The notes under the pieces: model-generated | The model's database searches: none | Told to the model about the DNA's origin: nothing | What the model saw: only the letters and a program-made list of their open reading frames with translations | NCBI GenBank assembly: GCA_947650155.1 | Contig: CANSUS010000020.1 | Coordinates: 1-57,207, forward strand | Direction of reading: 5' to 3' | DNA: 57,207 nucleotides | Source of the DNA: an uncultured Lachnospiraceae bacterium | GTDB lineage: Bacteria; Bacillota; Clostridia; Lachnospirales; Lachnospiraceae | Program-made: the position numbers and the translations under genes | Shown here: positions 1-8,840 of the stretch, one piece after another | Layout of the letters: the number at the start of each line of letters is the position of its first letter | How positions within the stretch are numbered: position 1 is the stretch's first letter

Positions 1-50
<50 letters not shown>

Positions 51-149
51 TTTTTATTTACATGAGATGATAATTTAATAAAAATTTTAAATCAGGCAAG
101 TATTTTCAGTGATTTGAAGATGCTTGTTTTTTAATTTTTTTGATTTTGA

Positions 150-176
150 TGCAACCGAAAACGAATTTTGTCGGTA
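150..176 (+). promoter_or_regulatory. candidate ECF-type promoter of the sigma factor gene
   Basis: TGCAAC (150-155), 16 bases, then CGGTA (172-176). This resembles the ECF (sigma-W type) consensus TGAAAC-N16-CGTA with one mismatch and one inserted base, and lies 43 bases before the sigma factor start. A sigma-A-like TATAAT also exists at 179-184 but has no convincing -35. Autoregulation by the downstream sigma factor is inference. Confidence 0.35.
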
Positions 177-218
177 TATATAATAAAGACGCAAATCAGT
201 AGAAAAAGGGGGATTTTC

Positions 219-779
219 ATGCAGGATGATATGATTGTAGCGTTGTATTGGGAACGGAACGAAACGGCTGTCAAAGAAACGGAACAGAAATATGGAAAAT
301 ATCTTTTGAAAATTGCTAATCATATTCTGGCTGATCTGGAAGACAGTAAAGAAAGTGTAAATGATACCTATTTAAAGGCATGGAATTCCATGCCGCCTCA
401 TAAACCGGAATTTCTTGCGGCATTTCTAAGCAAGATCACGCGACAGCTTTCCATTGACATTTTTCGTGCGCGGAACCGGCAGAAACGCAGGGCGTCCGAA
501 TATGCGCTTTCACTTTCCGAGCTGGAAGAATGTGTTTCCAAAGGTAATGTGACAGAGGAAAGCGTTGACCTTCATCTTCTTGCCGGGGCAATCAATGATT
601 ATCTTTATACACTTTCGCCAAAAGTCCGTGCAGTCTTTGTGGGACGGTATTATTATCTGGATTCTGTTAAAGAAGTTGCAGCTTATTATGGAATGAGTGA
701 ATCGAAAACAAAAAGCATGCTGCATCGTACCCGAATTGGGCTTAAGGCATACTTGCAAAAGGAGGGATTTCAACTATGA
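219..779 (+). CDS. RNA polymerase sigma factor, ECF-like (sigma-70 family)
   Basis: This 186-aa protein should direct RNA polymerase to a small regulon. The start is the ATG after AGGGGGA at 207-213; an in-frame upstream ATG at 168 has no ribosome site. Residues ~15-85 look like sigma region 2 (helix with DTYLKAWNSMPPH, then SKITRQLSIDIFRARNRQKR). Residues ~125-180 form the region 4 helix-turn-helix (LSPKVRAVFVGRYYY...VAAYYGMSESKTKSMLHRTR). No region 1 or 3 is present, as in ECF sigmas. The stop overlaps the next start by 4 bp, so the two genes are probably translationally coupled as a sigma/anti-sigma pair. The inducing signal cannot be read from the sequence. Confidence 0.85.
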   Translation: MQDDMIVALYWERNETAVKETEQKYGKYLLKIANHILADLEDSKESVNDTYLKAWNSMPPHKPEFLAAFLSKITRQLSIDIFRARNRQKRRASEYALSLSELEECVSKGNVTEESVDLHLLAGAINDYLYTLSPKVRAVFVGRYYYLDSVKEVAAYYGMSESKTKSMLHRTRIGLKAYLQKEGFQL

Positions 780-2002
780 GGGAAGAATATATCAGTGACG
801 CTTTCAATATGCTGGATGATGCCATTATAAGAGAGGTTGACATAGTACGTAACAAAGCGGAAAAAAGAAAGATAAACTGGAAGGCATGGGGCCTGCTTAT
901 TGCCGCTGCCTGTCTGGTATTGATCATAAGTATAAGATCAGGAATGTTTTTGTCCAAACCGCTGTCCGAAACAGAAAACCTGCCTATGCTTACGATCGCA
1001 GAAAATACAAGCGAAGGAATGGGATTTGAAGGATATATTGCTTTTGATATTTCCGAGCTTGTAAATGCAAACCCGTGGAATGAAGACGCAAAAATTTTGA
1101 CATTGCCGGTTTTTCAAAATCCAGTGGTTTATGAAGATTTCTGCGTTGTTTCGGGCGCGGATTTTGAAAAAATGGAGGAGTTTTTACTGGAGACGGCAAA
1201 AAGTATTGGAATAGACACAAAGAACCTTATGATTAAGGATGATGCGCCCAGCGCGGAGGAACGGCAGGAAATAGAAAGTAAGGCGGGTGCAGATCTGCCG
1301 GAGGGATATTTTAATCCACGAAAACTGACTGCCGAATCCGATGGTGTGAAAATAGAAGTAGATGTTTCCATGCGGGCGCAAATTGAGTTTGATCCTGTAA
1401 TAACGCTTCCTGAAGGGTATCATCTCAATCAACGGTCTTACGAAGAGCTGACGTTTGCCGCCGGGTATCTGCAGGAAGAATTTAAAAAACTGCTGAAAAT
1501 GGAAAATCCCCAGATCAACGTATATGGCGGTGATTATAATATTTATGGGGAACAAAGTTTTGGTCTTGCATTTTTTGACAAAGGAAGCAATATGGAAGAA
1601 GATCTGATCAATTATAATTTCAATCAAATCTCTTTTATTTCACTTTCAGAGGGAGAGGGCATCTGGCTGATACGGATCAAGCGCCCCGATTTATCTGAAA
1701 AACTGGGGGATTATCCTATTATCAATGCAGAGCAGGCAAGGGAACTGCTGTCAGAAGGACAATATCTCAGTAGTGTTCCCTATGCGTTTCCGGGAGAAGA
1801 TTATATTGCAAAGGCAGAACTTGTTTATAGAACGGGTGAGCTGGAAAAATGTTATATGCCGTATTATCGCTTTTATGTTGAAATCCCGGAAGAGGAAGGG
1901 ACAGCTCTTGAAGGAGCAAAAATATACGGAGCCTATTATGTACCGGCAGTGAAAAGCAAATATATTTCCAACATGCCGGTTTGGGATGGCGGCTTTAATT
2001 AA
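776..2002 (+). CDS. membrane-anchored probable anti-sigma factor / hypothetical protein
   Basis: A 408-aa protein whose ATG overlaps the sigma factor stop (ATGA). About 35 cytoplasmic residues are followed by one hydrophobic segment (~38-56, AWGLLIAAACLVLIIS) and then a large acidic external domain of ~350 residues. This layout, together with the coupling to an ECF-like sigma gene, is that of clostridial transmembrane anti-sigma factors, where the short N-terminus binds sigma and the outer domain senses stress. I see no zinc-binding HxxxCxxC motif, so it is not a ZAS-type anti-sigma. The external domain is not recognised. The function is inferred from context only. Confidence 0.6.
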   Translation: MREEYISDAFNMLDDAIIREVDIVRNKAEKRKINWKAWGLLIAAACLVLIISIRSGMFLSKPLSETENLPMLTIAENTSEGMGFEGYIAFDISELVNANPWNEDAKILTLPVFQNPVVYEDFCVVSGADFEKMEEFLLETAKSIGIDTKNLMIKDDAPSAEERQEIESKAGADLPEGYFNPRKLTAESDGVKIEVDVSMRAQIEFDPVITLPEGYHLNQRSYEELTFAAGYLQEEFKKLLKMENPQINVYGGDYNIYGEQSFGLAFFDKGSNMEEDLINYNFNQISFISLSEGEGIWLIRIKRPDLSEKLGDYPIINAEQARELLSEGQYLSSVPYAFPGEDYIAKAELVYRTGELEKCYMPYYRFYVEIPEEEGTALEGAKIYGAYYVPAVKSKYISNMPVWDGGFN

Positions 2003-2025
2003 TTGAAAAGCCTATGAGTACAGAG

Positions 2026-3387
2026 TTATCCTTTTTGTCCGTCAAAGCTGTGAATCCAATCTGATTTAAAATAATAAATAGTAAAGATAATGGAACTAAG
2101 CGACCAGGTAAGCGGATAAGCCCAGAAAATCACATTAATAACCGGAATAAACCGTACAATAACAGTAATATAACTTACCCTGATGATGCACCAGCATACC
2201 ATCATAACAATCATCGGAACGGAAGATTTACCGGCTCCCCTGAAAATGCCGGCAAGACAGTGAGAATAGGAGAGCAGAAAGTAAAATAAAGTAACGGTGC
2301 GGGCCTGTGTGACGCCGAATGCAATCACCTCGGGATCACTGTTAAAAGCGGCAATCAGGATCGGAGAAAAAATAAAAATAACAATTCCAACTAATTCGGC
2401 AATACTGATGGAACACAGAATACCAAATTTAGCGCCTTCTTTCACACGATCATATTGTTTCGCACCAAGATTCTGGCTGATGAAGGTGGTAAGCGCCATA
2501 GAAAAACAGGTAATTGGTAAAAAACCAAAGCCCTCTATTTTGGAATAAGCGCCGCAGCCTGCCACAGCCATTTTTCCAAATTCATTGATATTGGACTGCA
2601 CAATGACGTTGGCAAATGCAATAATAGAATTCTGCACTCCGGTAGGAAGTCCGTTTCTGATGACCTGCTTTAACATAAATCCATCGAAACGAATGGAGCG
2701 GATACAAATGCGATATTCTTCTTTGCTTCTCATTAACCGTATCAGGCACAGGACCGCACTGATAAACTGGGAGATAACCGTTGCGAGTGCAGCGGCGCCG
2801 ACGCCAAATCCCAATACGGCGATAAAAAACAGGTCTAAAATAATGTTTACCATAGAAGAAATGATCAGGTATATTAAAGGATTCCTGCTGTCTCCGGTTG
2901 ATTGCAGAATGCCCACAAATATGTTGTAAAGCACAAAGAAGAGAGATCCGCAAAAATAAATACGAAAGTAGGTAATGGACTGTGGAAGCACATCAGAAGG
3001 TGTTCCCATCCACTGTAAAATATGAGGTGTAAATAAAATTCCAATCAGCATAAGAAGAATGCCGGCAACAAGGCCAAAGGCTGTAGTGGTGTGAACGGCA
3101 CGTTCTACTTTTTCAGAATCTCTGGCTCCATAATATCTGGCAATGACAACACCGGCGCCGACGGAAATGCCGTTAAAAAAACCAACAAGTAAAAAAATCA
3201 GGCTGCCGGAGGAACTGACGGCAGCAAGAGCGTCGCTGTTTATAAAATTTCCAACAATTAAAGAGTCGGCAGTATTGTATAATTGCTGAAATAAGTTTCC
3301 GAGAAAAAGGGGAAAAGCAAAGTTTAAAATTTTTTTCCATATCGTTCCCTCCGTCAAAAGAGTAGAGGAAGCTTTGGCTGTACTCAT
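2026..3387 (-). CDS. MATE family efflux transporter
   Basis: A 453-aa integral membrane protein with about 12 hydrophobic segments in two halves. The N-terminal signature FAFPLFLGNLFQQLYN followed by a TADSLIVGNF stretch is typical of MATE (MOP superfamily) Na+/H+-coupled exporters of drugs and cationic compounds. Length matches the family (440-460 aa). The start follows GGAGA with about 9 bases spacing. It stands alone on the minus strand, convergent with the sigma/anti-sigma operon and divergent from the phosphatase gene. The substrate cannot be inferred. Confidence 0.9.
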   Translation of the reverse strand: MSTAKASSTLLTEGTIWKKILNFAFPLFLGNLFQQLYNTADSLIVGNFINSDALAAVSSSGSLIFLLVGFFNGISVGAGVVIARYYGARDSEKVERAVHTTTAFGLVAGILLMLIGILFTPHILQWMGTPSDVLPQSITYFRIYFCGSLFFVLYNIFVGILQSTGDSRNPLIYLIISSMVNIILDLFFIAVLGFGVGAAALATVISQFISAVLCLIRLMRSKEEYRICIRSIRFDGFMLKQVIRNGLPTGVQNSIIAFANVIVQSNINEFGKMAVAGCGAYSKIEGFGFLPITCFSMALTTFISQNLGAKQYDRVKEGAKFGILCSISIAELVGIVIFIFSPILIAAFNSDPEVIAFGVTQARTVTLFYFLLSYSHCLAGIFRGAGKSSVPMIVMMVCWCIIRVSYITVIVRFIPVINVIFWAYPLTWSLSSIIFTIYYFKSDWIHSFDGQKG

Positions 3388-3581
3388 AATTATCGGTCTC
3401 CGTTTCGCTGTAACTTTTATTTGTAATAACAGTTCTGATTCTGTTTTCTATACGTTCACTATTATCACTTGTTATCATATCACCGTAGTTTCTGCTTTTC
3501 AATAGGCGGCAGTTAGTGTAGAATAGAAACATAAGGGAATTTAATGTATGATAGCACGCAGATAGGAGCAAATTTAAAGCT

Positions 3582-4160
3582 ATGAAAATCTTGTTGGTAA
3601 GACATGGGGAAACTGATTGGAATGTGCAGAAAAAAATTCAGGGAAAAACTGATATTCCCTTGAATGAAGCCGGGATCAAGCAGGCCGAAGAACTTGCAGA
3701 AAAATTGGTAAAGTGGGAAAGACCAATTGTGGGGATTTATACGAGCAGACTCAAAAGAGCGTCAAAGACGGCTGAAATTATTGCGAAGAGGCTGAAAAAA
3801 GAATATCTGGAAACTGATGGACTGGAAGAAATCGATCTGGGACTCTGGGAGGGACTTTCATGGGATCAGGCGGCGGCGAATTTTCCGGAAGAATACAAAA
3901 TCTGGCATGATAACAGACGTTATACTCGTTCGCCAAAGGGAGAATCTTATCAGGATTTGTTGGAGCGTTTTTTACCGGCGCTTCAAAAAATTGTTAAGGA
4001 CAAGCAGTCGGAAACCGGAGATATAGTAATTGTGACACACAGTGCAGATATTATGACGATTATGTCATATATAAACGATACACCCTTTTACGAAATGGTA
4101 AAGCGGTATAAAACGGCAAATGCAGCCGTAATTGAAGTAGATGCAGAAACAATTTTGTAA
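3582..4160 (+). CDS. histidine phosphatase family protein (phosphoglycerate mutase-like)
   Basis: A 192-aa cytoplasmic enzyme of the branch-1 histidine phosphatase superfamily. The RHGETDWN motif at residues 7-14 gives the phosphohistidine His8 and its arginine. SRLKRASKTAE (55-65) holds the second arginine region, the EEIDLGLWEG motif (82-91) the acid residue, and VTHSADIM (151-158) the second active-site histidine. All catalytic elements look intact. Small members of this family act on phosphosugars, phosphoserine, adenosylcobalamin phosphate or nucleotides, and the substrate is not decided by sequence. It appears monocistronic with AGGAG upstream of the start. Confidence 0.85.
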   Translation: MKILLVRHGETDWNVQKKIQGKTDIPLNEAGIKQAEELAEKLVKWERPIVGIYTSRLKRASKTAEIIAKRLKKEYLETDGLEEIDLGLWEGLSWDQAAANFPEEYKIWHDNRRYTRSPKGESYQDLLERFLPALQKIVKDKQSETGDIVIVTHSADIMTIMSYINDTPFYEMVKRYKTANAAVIEVDAETIL

Positions 4161-4190
4161 TGAAAGAAGAACGGATAAAAGAAATATTTA

Positions 4191-4233
4191 TTTAAAAAGA
4201 AACGGAGAGGGGATAACCCCTACTCCGTTTCTT
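4191..4233 (-). terminator. intrinsic terminator of the DUF378 gene (minus strand)
   Basis: An 11-bp stem (4197-4207 with 4223-4233) is extended by a second AGGGG/CCCCT stem around ATAA. On the minus strand it is followed by TTTTTAAAT. The hairpin includes the stop codon of the DUF378 gene. It may also hold back plus-strand read-through from the phosphatase gene, although there is no T tract on that side. Confidence 0.75.
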
Positions 4234-4423
4234 CGTGAAGCTGACCGTAAAAGGTAATCAGGTAAATACCACAGATACCTACTAAAACATAGATGATTTT
4301 TGAAATAAGCGGCATGCTTCCGAAAATGAAAGAGACCAGATCAAAATTAAACAATCCAATAAGTCCCCAGTTTATAGCCCCAATAATAGCGATTGTAAGC
4401 GCAATACATTTTAAATATTTCAT
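4220..4423 (-). CDS. DUF378 domain-containing small membrane protein
   Basis: A 67-aa protein with two transmembrane helices (about residues 5-25 and 38-58). The pattern is that of DUF378, with a first helix containing IGAINWGLIGLFNFDLV and a second helix with VYVLVGICGIYLI-like residues. The ATG at 4423 was chosen because GAAAGG lies 7 bases upstream. A GTG two codons earlier would be only one base from that site. The function of DUF378 is unknown. It is transcribed alone and ends in a strong terminator. Confidence 0.85.
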   Translation of the reverse strand: MKYLKCIALTIAIIGAINWGLIGLFNFDLVSFIFGSMPLISKIIYVLVGICGIYLITFYGQLHEETE

Positions 4424-4653
4424 AGTCACACCTTTCTCACATATCGTAATATGTGGTTACACATTTTATTGAACATAAAAGTAATTAACAAAAGTGATTT
4501 TCTATCTCCCTTCATAGTGTAACAAAAATATGAAGAATTATACGCGGAAATGCTTTTTATAAAAATGTTGTAGATCTTGTGCATTGACTGTATAATAAAC
4601 TGCGATAAAGAACATGTTAATACACAATATTGTCAATATTTGGAGGCGGTGTT

Positions 4654-6111
4654 TTGCTTTTTAATTCCTATATATTTGTTTTTCTGTTTTTGCCTGTTTG
4701 TCTGGTTTTTTATTTTTTATGTAATTTTTACAAAAAATATGAAATTGGAAAGATGTTTCTGACAGGTATGTCATTCTGGTTCTATGCTTATTTCAATATA
4801 AATTATCTGCCTGTTATTGTATGCAGTATTTTAATCAATTATTTGCTGTATTACATTATGGAAAGAGTTTCCAACCGAAGAAGGATTGTAGTGACGGGAA
4901 TTATTTTAAACCTGTCAGTATTGTTTTACTTTAAATATTATGATTTTTTTATTGAAAATATAAACGAGGTTTTTGGCTCGGATTTTACATTGAATCGTGT
5001 GCTGCTTCCGCTCGGTATCAGTTTTTTTACTTTTCAACAGATCGGTTTTTTGGTAGATGCCTACCGGAAGGAGGCAGAGGGATATTCTTTCTTGGATTAC
5101 GCCTTATTTGTGACTTTTTTCCCGCAATTAATTGCAGGTCCCATTGTAACGCATAAAGAAATGATACCCCAGTTCCAGGATGTATCCAAAAAGAAATTTG
5201 ATTCAGAGAATTTCAGCACGGGTATGTATGGTTTTGTTCTTGGCATGTCAAAAAAGGTGCTTGTGGCGGATACTTTTGGAAAGGGAGTGGACTGGGCGTT
5301 TCAGAATGCGGACAGGCTGAACGGTCTGGCTGTTTTATTAGTGATGTTAAGTTATATGATTCAGCTTTATTTTGATTTCAGCGGCTATTGCGATATGGCA
5401 AGAGGGATTGGGAAAATGTTTAACATTGAAATTCCCATTAATTTTTATTCTCCATACAAAGCAGTGGATCTGATCGATTTCTGGAAACGATGGCATATTA
5501 CTTTGAGCCGTTTCTTTACACAGTATCTGTACATTCCTCTCGGCGGCAGCAGAAAAGGAAAAATACGTACGTATCTTCACATTTTTTTGATTTATTTTGT
5601 CAGCGGTATCTGGCATGGCGCGGGCTGGACATACATTATCTGGGGTGCGATGCATGGATCTGTTTATGTATTCAATCGTATTTTCAGAAAAGGGATTGAA
5701 AAGATGCCGAAAGTGCTGACATGGGCAGTAACTATGACGTTTTTTATGTTTTCATTAATTTTTTTCCGTTCAGAATCTGTATCTCAGGCTCTTTTGTTAA
5801 TGAGAAGACTTTTTACCGAGGGCTTTGACCTGCCCTGGGTTCCGGCGGATTTGGCAGCATGCTATCAAATGGAAGAGTTTTGGTATCCGCTTAAGGTGCT
5901 TGGTGTGGACAGACTGCCATTCTCGCAATATTATATGATGTTTGCACTGATTGGTACAGCATGGCTTGTTATGCTTTTCTGTAAAAATGTAAATGAAAAA
6001 ATGGAAAGCAGGAAGTTTTCAGCGTGGAACGGAGTAATCTGCGCAGCATTGTTTTTGTGGAATATTGTTTCTTTTTCGGGAGTCAGTTCTTTTTTATATT
6101 TTAACTTTTAA
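4654..6111 (+). CDS. MBOAT family O-acyltransferase (AlgI/DltB-like)
   Basis: A 485-aa polytopic membrane protein that should transfer acyl (often acetyl) groups from a cytoplasmic donor to an extracellular polysaccharide or wall polymer. The start is a TTG seven bases after GGAGG (4642-4646), giving the family-typical N-terminus MLFNSYIFVFLFLP. Conserved MBOAT elements are visible: YFDFSGYCDMARG, then SGIWHGAGWTYIIWG with the invariant active-site histidine. Length suits AlgI-type members. The next gene encodes an extracytoplasmic SGNH-like protein, the usual partner in alginate- or peptidoglycan-acetylation-like systems. The polymer acted on is unknown. Confidence 0.88.
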   Translation: MLFNSYIFVFLFLPVCLVFYFLCNFYKKYEIGKMFLTGMSFWFYAYFNINYLPVIVCSILINYLLYYIMERVSNRRRIVVTGIILNLSVLFYFKYYDFFIENINEVFGSDFTLNRVLLPLGISFFTFQQIGFLVDAYRKEAEGYSFLDYALFVTFFPQLIAGPIVTHKEMIPQFQDVSKKKFDSENFSTGMYGFVLGMSKKVLVADTFGKGVDWAFQNADRLNGLAVLLVMLSYMIQLYFDFSGYCDMARGIGKMFNIEIPINFYSPYKAVDLIDFWKRWHITLSRFFTQYLYIPLGGSRKGKIRTYLHIFLIYFVSGIWHGAGWTYIIWGAMHGSVYVFNRIFRKGIEKMPKVLTWAVTMTFFMFSLIFFRSESVSQALLLMRRLFTEGFDLPWVPADLAACYQMEEFWYPLKVLGVDRLPFSQYYMMFALIGTAWLVMLFCKNVNEKMESRKFSAWNGVICAALFLWNIVSFSGVSSFLYFNF

Positions 6112-6162
6112 AACGTCAGTGAGAATGGGTGCAAAGAAAGCAGCCGGCAGTACAAATTTTTA

Positions 6163-7260
6163 ATGATGGAGGAATTTAAGTTGTTTGCGGAACAAATGGG
6201 CAATAATAAAAAATGGATTTTGGCTTTTTTTATGACATTAGTGTCATGCATGATGGCAGTGATTGGGCTGGTTGTTTATGTCGATCCCTTTTTTCAATAT
6301 CATGCTCCTTTAAAGCCCTTTCCTTATCTGATTGATAATCAGATAAACCAAAATCCGGGAATGGCAAGGAATATGGAATATGACAGTATTCTCCTTGGTT
6401 CTTCCATGACAGTCAATTTTGAGGCGGACTGGTTTTCTGAAAGCGGGCGAAACCTTTTAAAGCTTCCCTATAATGGCGCCTGTCCTAAAGACATATCCAA
6501 TATTATGAAACAGGTGGATCTTAGCGGGAACGCGTTAAAAGAAGTTTTTCTCGGTATCGATATTGTTTCGTACACAGTAGGTACAGAAGAGACAAAGTAT
6601 CCTGTACCGGAATATTTGTATGATAAAAATCCGTTGAATGATATTTCCTATTGGTTTAATAAAGAGGTATTGTTGGATTACATTTTAAAACCGTTGTTTT
6701 CCGGCGATGAGGCAACGGATTTAAGCAGTGTATATAATTCCGAGTGGTGGATGGTAAATTTTTATGGGAAAGATTATGTGCTTTCCAATTATATACCGCC
6801 GGAAAAGACGGAATTTACAGGTCAGATATCTGACTATACGGACAGGCTTTTAGAAAATCTGGAGAAAAACCTTCGTCCTGCAATCGAGTCTCATCCCGGT
6901 ACGGTATTTACCATATTTTTTCCGCCGCCAAGCGTATTGTTCTGGTATGACTATGTGCAGAGCGGACAGCTGGATGTGGTGATAGAAGAATTCAAAGTAT
7001 GCTGTGAGTGGCTTTTTCAATTTGAAAATGTGAGAATATTTTATTTTGCCAACCTGGAGGAAGTTATTACAGATCTGGATTTGTATGCGGATGTATCGCA
7101 TCATAAGCAGGAGATCAATCGGTATATGGCGGAGTGCTTTGTAACCGATGAGCATAAAGTGACAAAGGACAACCTGGAGAAAGAACTGAATGCTTTCAGA
7201 GAAATCATTGAAAACTTTGACTATGAGGAGCTGCTTGAAAAGCCGGAGACAACATCATAA
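6163..7260 (+). CDS. membrane-anchored SGNH-like protein, partner of the MBOAT acyltransferase
   Basis: A 365-aa protein with one N-terminal hydrophobic helix (~residues 17-42) and an extracellular domain. The segment SILLGSSMTVNF (~76-87) resembles block I of SGNH/GDSL-like esterases, with the serine of GSS as likely nucleophile. A late DVSHH motif near residue 309 may be the D-x-x-H catalytic block. It starts 52 bases after the MBOAT gene, so the pair probably acts together in acyl transfer outside the membrane, like AlgI with AlgJ/AlgX. The exact family is not recognised, and the SGNH assignment rests on these short motifs and context. Confidence 0.6.
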   Translation: MMEEFKLFAEQMGNNKKWILAFFMTLVSCMMAVIGLVVYVDPFFQYHAPLKPFPYLIDNQINQNPGMARNMEYDSILLGSSMTVNFEADWFSESGRNLLKLPYNGACPKDISNIMKQVDLSGNALKEVFLGIDIVSYTVGTEETKYPVPEYLYDKNPLNDISYWFNKEVLLDYILKPLFSGDEATDLSSVYNSEWWMVNFYGKDYVLSNYIPPEKTEFTGQISDYTDRLLENLEKNLRPAIESHPGTVFTIFFPPPSVLFWYDYVQSGQLDVVIEEFKVCCEWLFQFENVRIFYFANLEEVITDLDLYADVSHHKQEINRYMAECFVTDEHKVTKDNLEKELNAFREIIENFDYEELLEKPETTS

Positions 7261-7271
7261 GCCGCGCTTTT

Positions 7272-7293
7272 AGGCAGCTCCTCCTGCCTTTTG
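7272..7293 (+). terminator. probable terminator after the MBOAT pair
   Basis: AGGCAG (7272-7277) pairs with CTGCCT (7284-7289) around a 6-base loop, followed by a short TTT tract. The stem is short, so this is a weak candidate. Confidence 0.4.
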
Positions 7294-7376
7294 CCCTATA
7301 TGAATTGTTAAATTCCTATTTTAAAAGTTACATTTTTATCAGGAACAAAAAATTTTAAAAAAAATCAAATAATAAA

Positions 7377-7405
7377 TTGACACTTGGCAAAACTGGTGGT
7401 ATGGT
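7377..7405 (+). promoter_or_regulatory. sigma-A promoter of the GntR/ABC operon
   Basis: A perfect TTGACA (7377-7382) is separated by 17 bases from TATGGT (7400-7405). It lies 66 bases before the regulator start. The -10 box overlaps the left arm of an inverted repeat (7403-7426), consistent with repression. Confidence 0.65.
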
Positions 7406-7426
7406 TAATTACATAAGTAATGAACC
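7403..7426 (+). promoter_or_regulatory. probable operator for the YtrA-type GntR regulator
   Basis: The inverted repeat GGTTAATTAC-ATAA-GTAATGAACC matches at 9 of 10 positions around a 4-base spacer. It overlaps the -10 box and the likely transcription start. YtrA-subfamily GntR repressors are known to bind such palindromes in front of their own ABC operon. Autoregulation is inferred. Confidence 0.6.
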
Positions 7427-7470
7427 AAATAACGTACTGAATACAGCAGCTATGGAGAGGAGCTGAATCA

Positions 7471-7836
7471 ATGAATGAGTTTTTGACTCAGGAAAAATCC
7501 ATTTATCTACAGATCAGTGAAATGATAGAAAATGATATTTTACGTGATATTATTCTTGAGGAAGAAAAAGTACCGAGTACAAATGAACTTGCCAGACTCT
7601 ATACGATTAACCCGGCAACTGCTGCAAAAGGGATTAATATTCTGGTAGATAATGGAATCCTTTATAAAAAAAGAGGAATTGGGATGTTTGTAGCTTCCGG
7701 TGCAAAGGAAAAGATAAGAAAATGCAGGCGGGAGGAGTTTTATGATAAGTATATTAAAAAGCTTCTGGCGGAGGCTGAGAGCATAGGAATTTCCAGAGAA
7801 GAAGTGATATGCATGATTAGAGAGAACAGTAAATAA
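7471..7836 (+). CDS. GntR family transcriptional regulator, YtrA subfamily
   Basis: A 121-aa regulator containing only the winged helix-turn-helix (about residues 8-75: IYLQISEMIENDIL, VPSTNELARLYTINPATAAKGINILVDNGILYKKRGIGMFV) plus a short C-terminal helix region. It lacks the large effector domain of FadR or HutC types, which defines the YtrA group. It is the first gene of an operon with an ATPase and two permeases, the usual YtrA context. It is expected to repress its operon through the palindrome at 7403-7426. The effector is unknown; cell-wall-active antibiotics are the known inducers in some relatives. Confidence 0.9.
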   Translation: MNEFLTQEKSIYLQISEMIENDILRDIILEEEKVPSTNELARLYTINPATAAKGINILVDNGILYKKRGIGMFVASGAKEKIRKCRREEFYDKYIKKLLAEAESIGISREEVICMIRENSK

Positions 7837-7895
7837 TTAGATTTTTTACGTGAAAACGGAAAGTGTAAATGAAGTAATGTTGGAGGAAGAGCATT

Positions 7896-8777
7896 ATGAA
7901 AGAAGAAAGATTGATTGGAAAAGGCATTATAAAAACATATGGAAAAAAGAATGTACTTAACAATGTGGATATAGAACTTGAAAAGGGAAAGATTTATGGT
8001 CTGATCGGTAGAAACGGGGCAGGAAAAACGACGCTTTTGTCCATACTTGCGGCACAGAATCCTGCAACAGGAGGGACAGTTACCTGTAATGGAATGCCGG
8101 TATGGGAAAACAGGGAAGCATTGGATCATATTTGTTTTTCACGGGAAATTAATCCGGTCACCGGTTATGGTGCAAATGGATATAAGGTGAAAGATTATTT
8201 GAGAGCGGCATCCGTTTATATGCCGAATTGGGACAAAGAACTTGCCGGCCGCCTTGTAAAGGAATTTGAGCTGGATGTAAAAAAGAGGATTTCCAAACTT
8301 TCCAAAGGAATGTTGTCAATGCTGACCATTATCATAGCGTTAGCAAGTAAAGCTGATTATACTTTTCTGGATGAACCGGTGGCGGGTTTGGACGTAGTGA
8401 TGCGGGAATATTTTTACAGGACGCTTTTAGAAGAATTTGCAGAAAGCGGAAGGACTTTCGTCGTTTCTACCCATATCATTGAAGAAGCGGCAGAAGTGTT
8501 TGAAGAAGTAATCATCATTGATAAAGGAAATGTGATCCTGAAAGAAAATACGGAAGAACTTTTGGAAAGAGCGGTACATGTAAGCGGAATGGCAGAAAAC
8601 GTAGATAAGGTTACGGCGGGACTAAAGACCTTTCATGAAGAAAAGACGGGCAGAAGCAAAGGCGTGACAGTTTTGCTTGGGAAGGGGGAAAAAATCCCGG
8701 AAAATATAGGCGTATCCCTGCAGCAGATGAGCCTGCAGCAAGTATTTGTTGCCCTGTCCGGAAAGCGTGAAGAGTGA
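7896..8777 (+). CDS. ABC transporter ATP-binding protein (YtrB-like)
   Basis: A 293-aa cytoplasmic ATPase. Walker A GRNGAGKTT lies near residue 40, the signature region LSKGM near 132, and Walker B YTFLDEPVAGLD near 150. The switch histidine is in STHIIEEA. About 70 C-terminal residues follow the ATPase core. It belongs to the operon of the YtrA-type regulator upstream and is followed by two membrane subunits, forming a probable exporter or antimicrobial-stress transporter. The signature is LSKGM rather than LSGGQ, a common variant in this subgroup. Confidence 0.92.
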   Translation: MKEERLIGKGIIKTYGKKNVLNNVDIELEKGKIYGLIGRNGAGKTTLLSILAAQNPATGGTVTCNGMPVWENREALDHICFSREINPVTGYGANGYKVKDYLRAASVYMPNWDKELAGRLVKEFELDVKKRISKLSKGMLSMLTIIIALASKADYTFLDEPVAGLDVVMREYFYRTLLEEFAESGRTFVVSTHIIEEAAEVFEEVIIIDKGNVILKENTEELLERAVHVSGMAENVDKVTAGLKTFHEEKTGRSKGVTVLLGKGEKIPENIGVSLQQMSLQQVFVALSGKREE

Positions 8778-8840
8778 AACGGAAAAGGAAGTACAAATTT
8801 GTTTTGTGCCTGTAAAAGCGGTGCAGAAGTGGAGGAAGGA

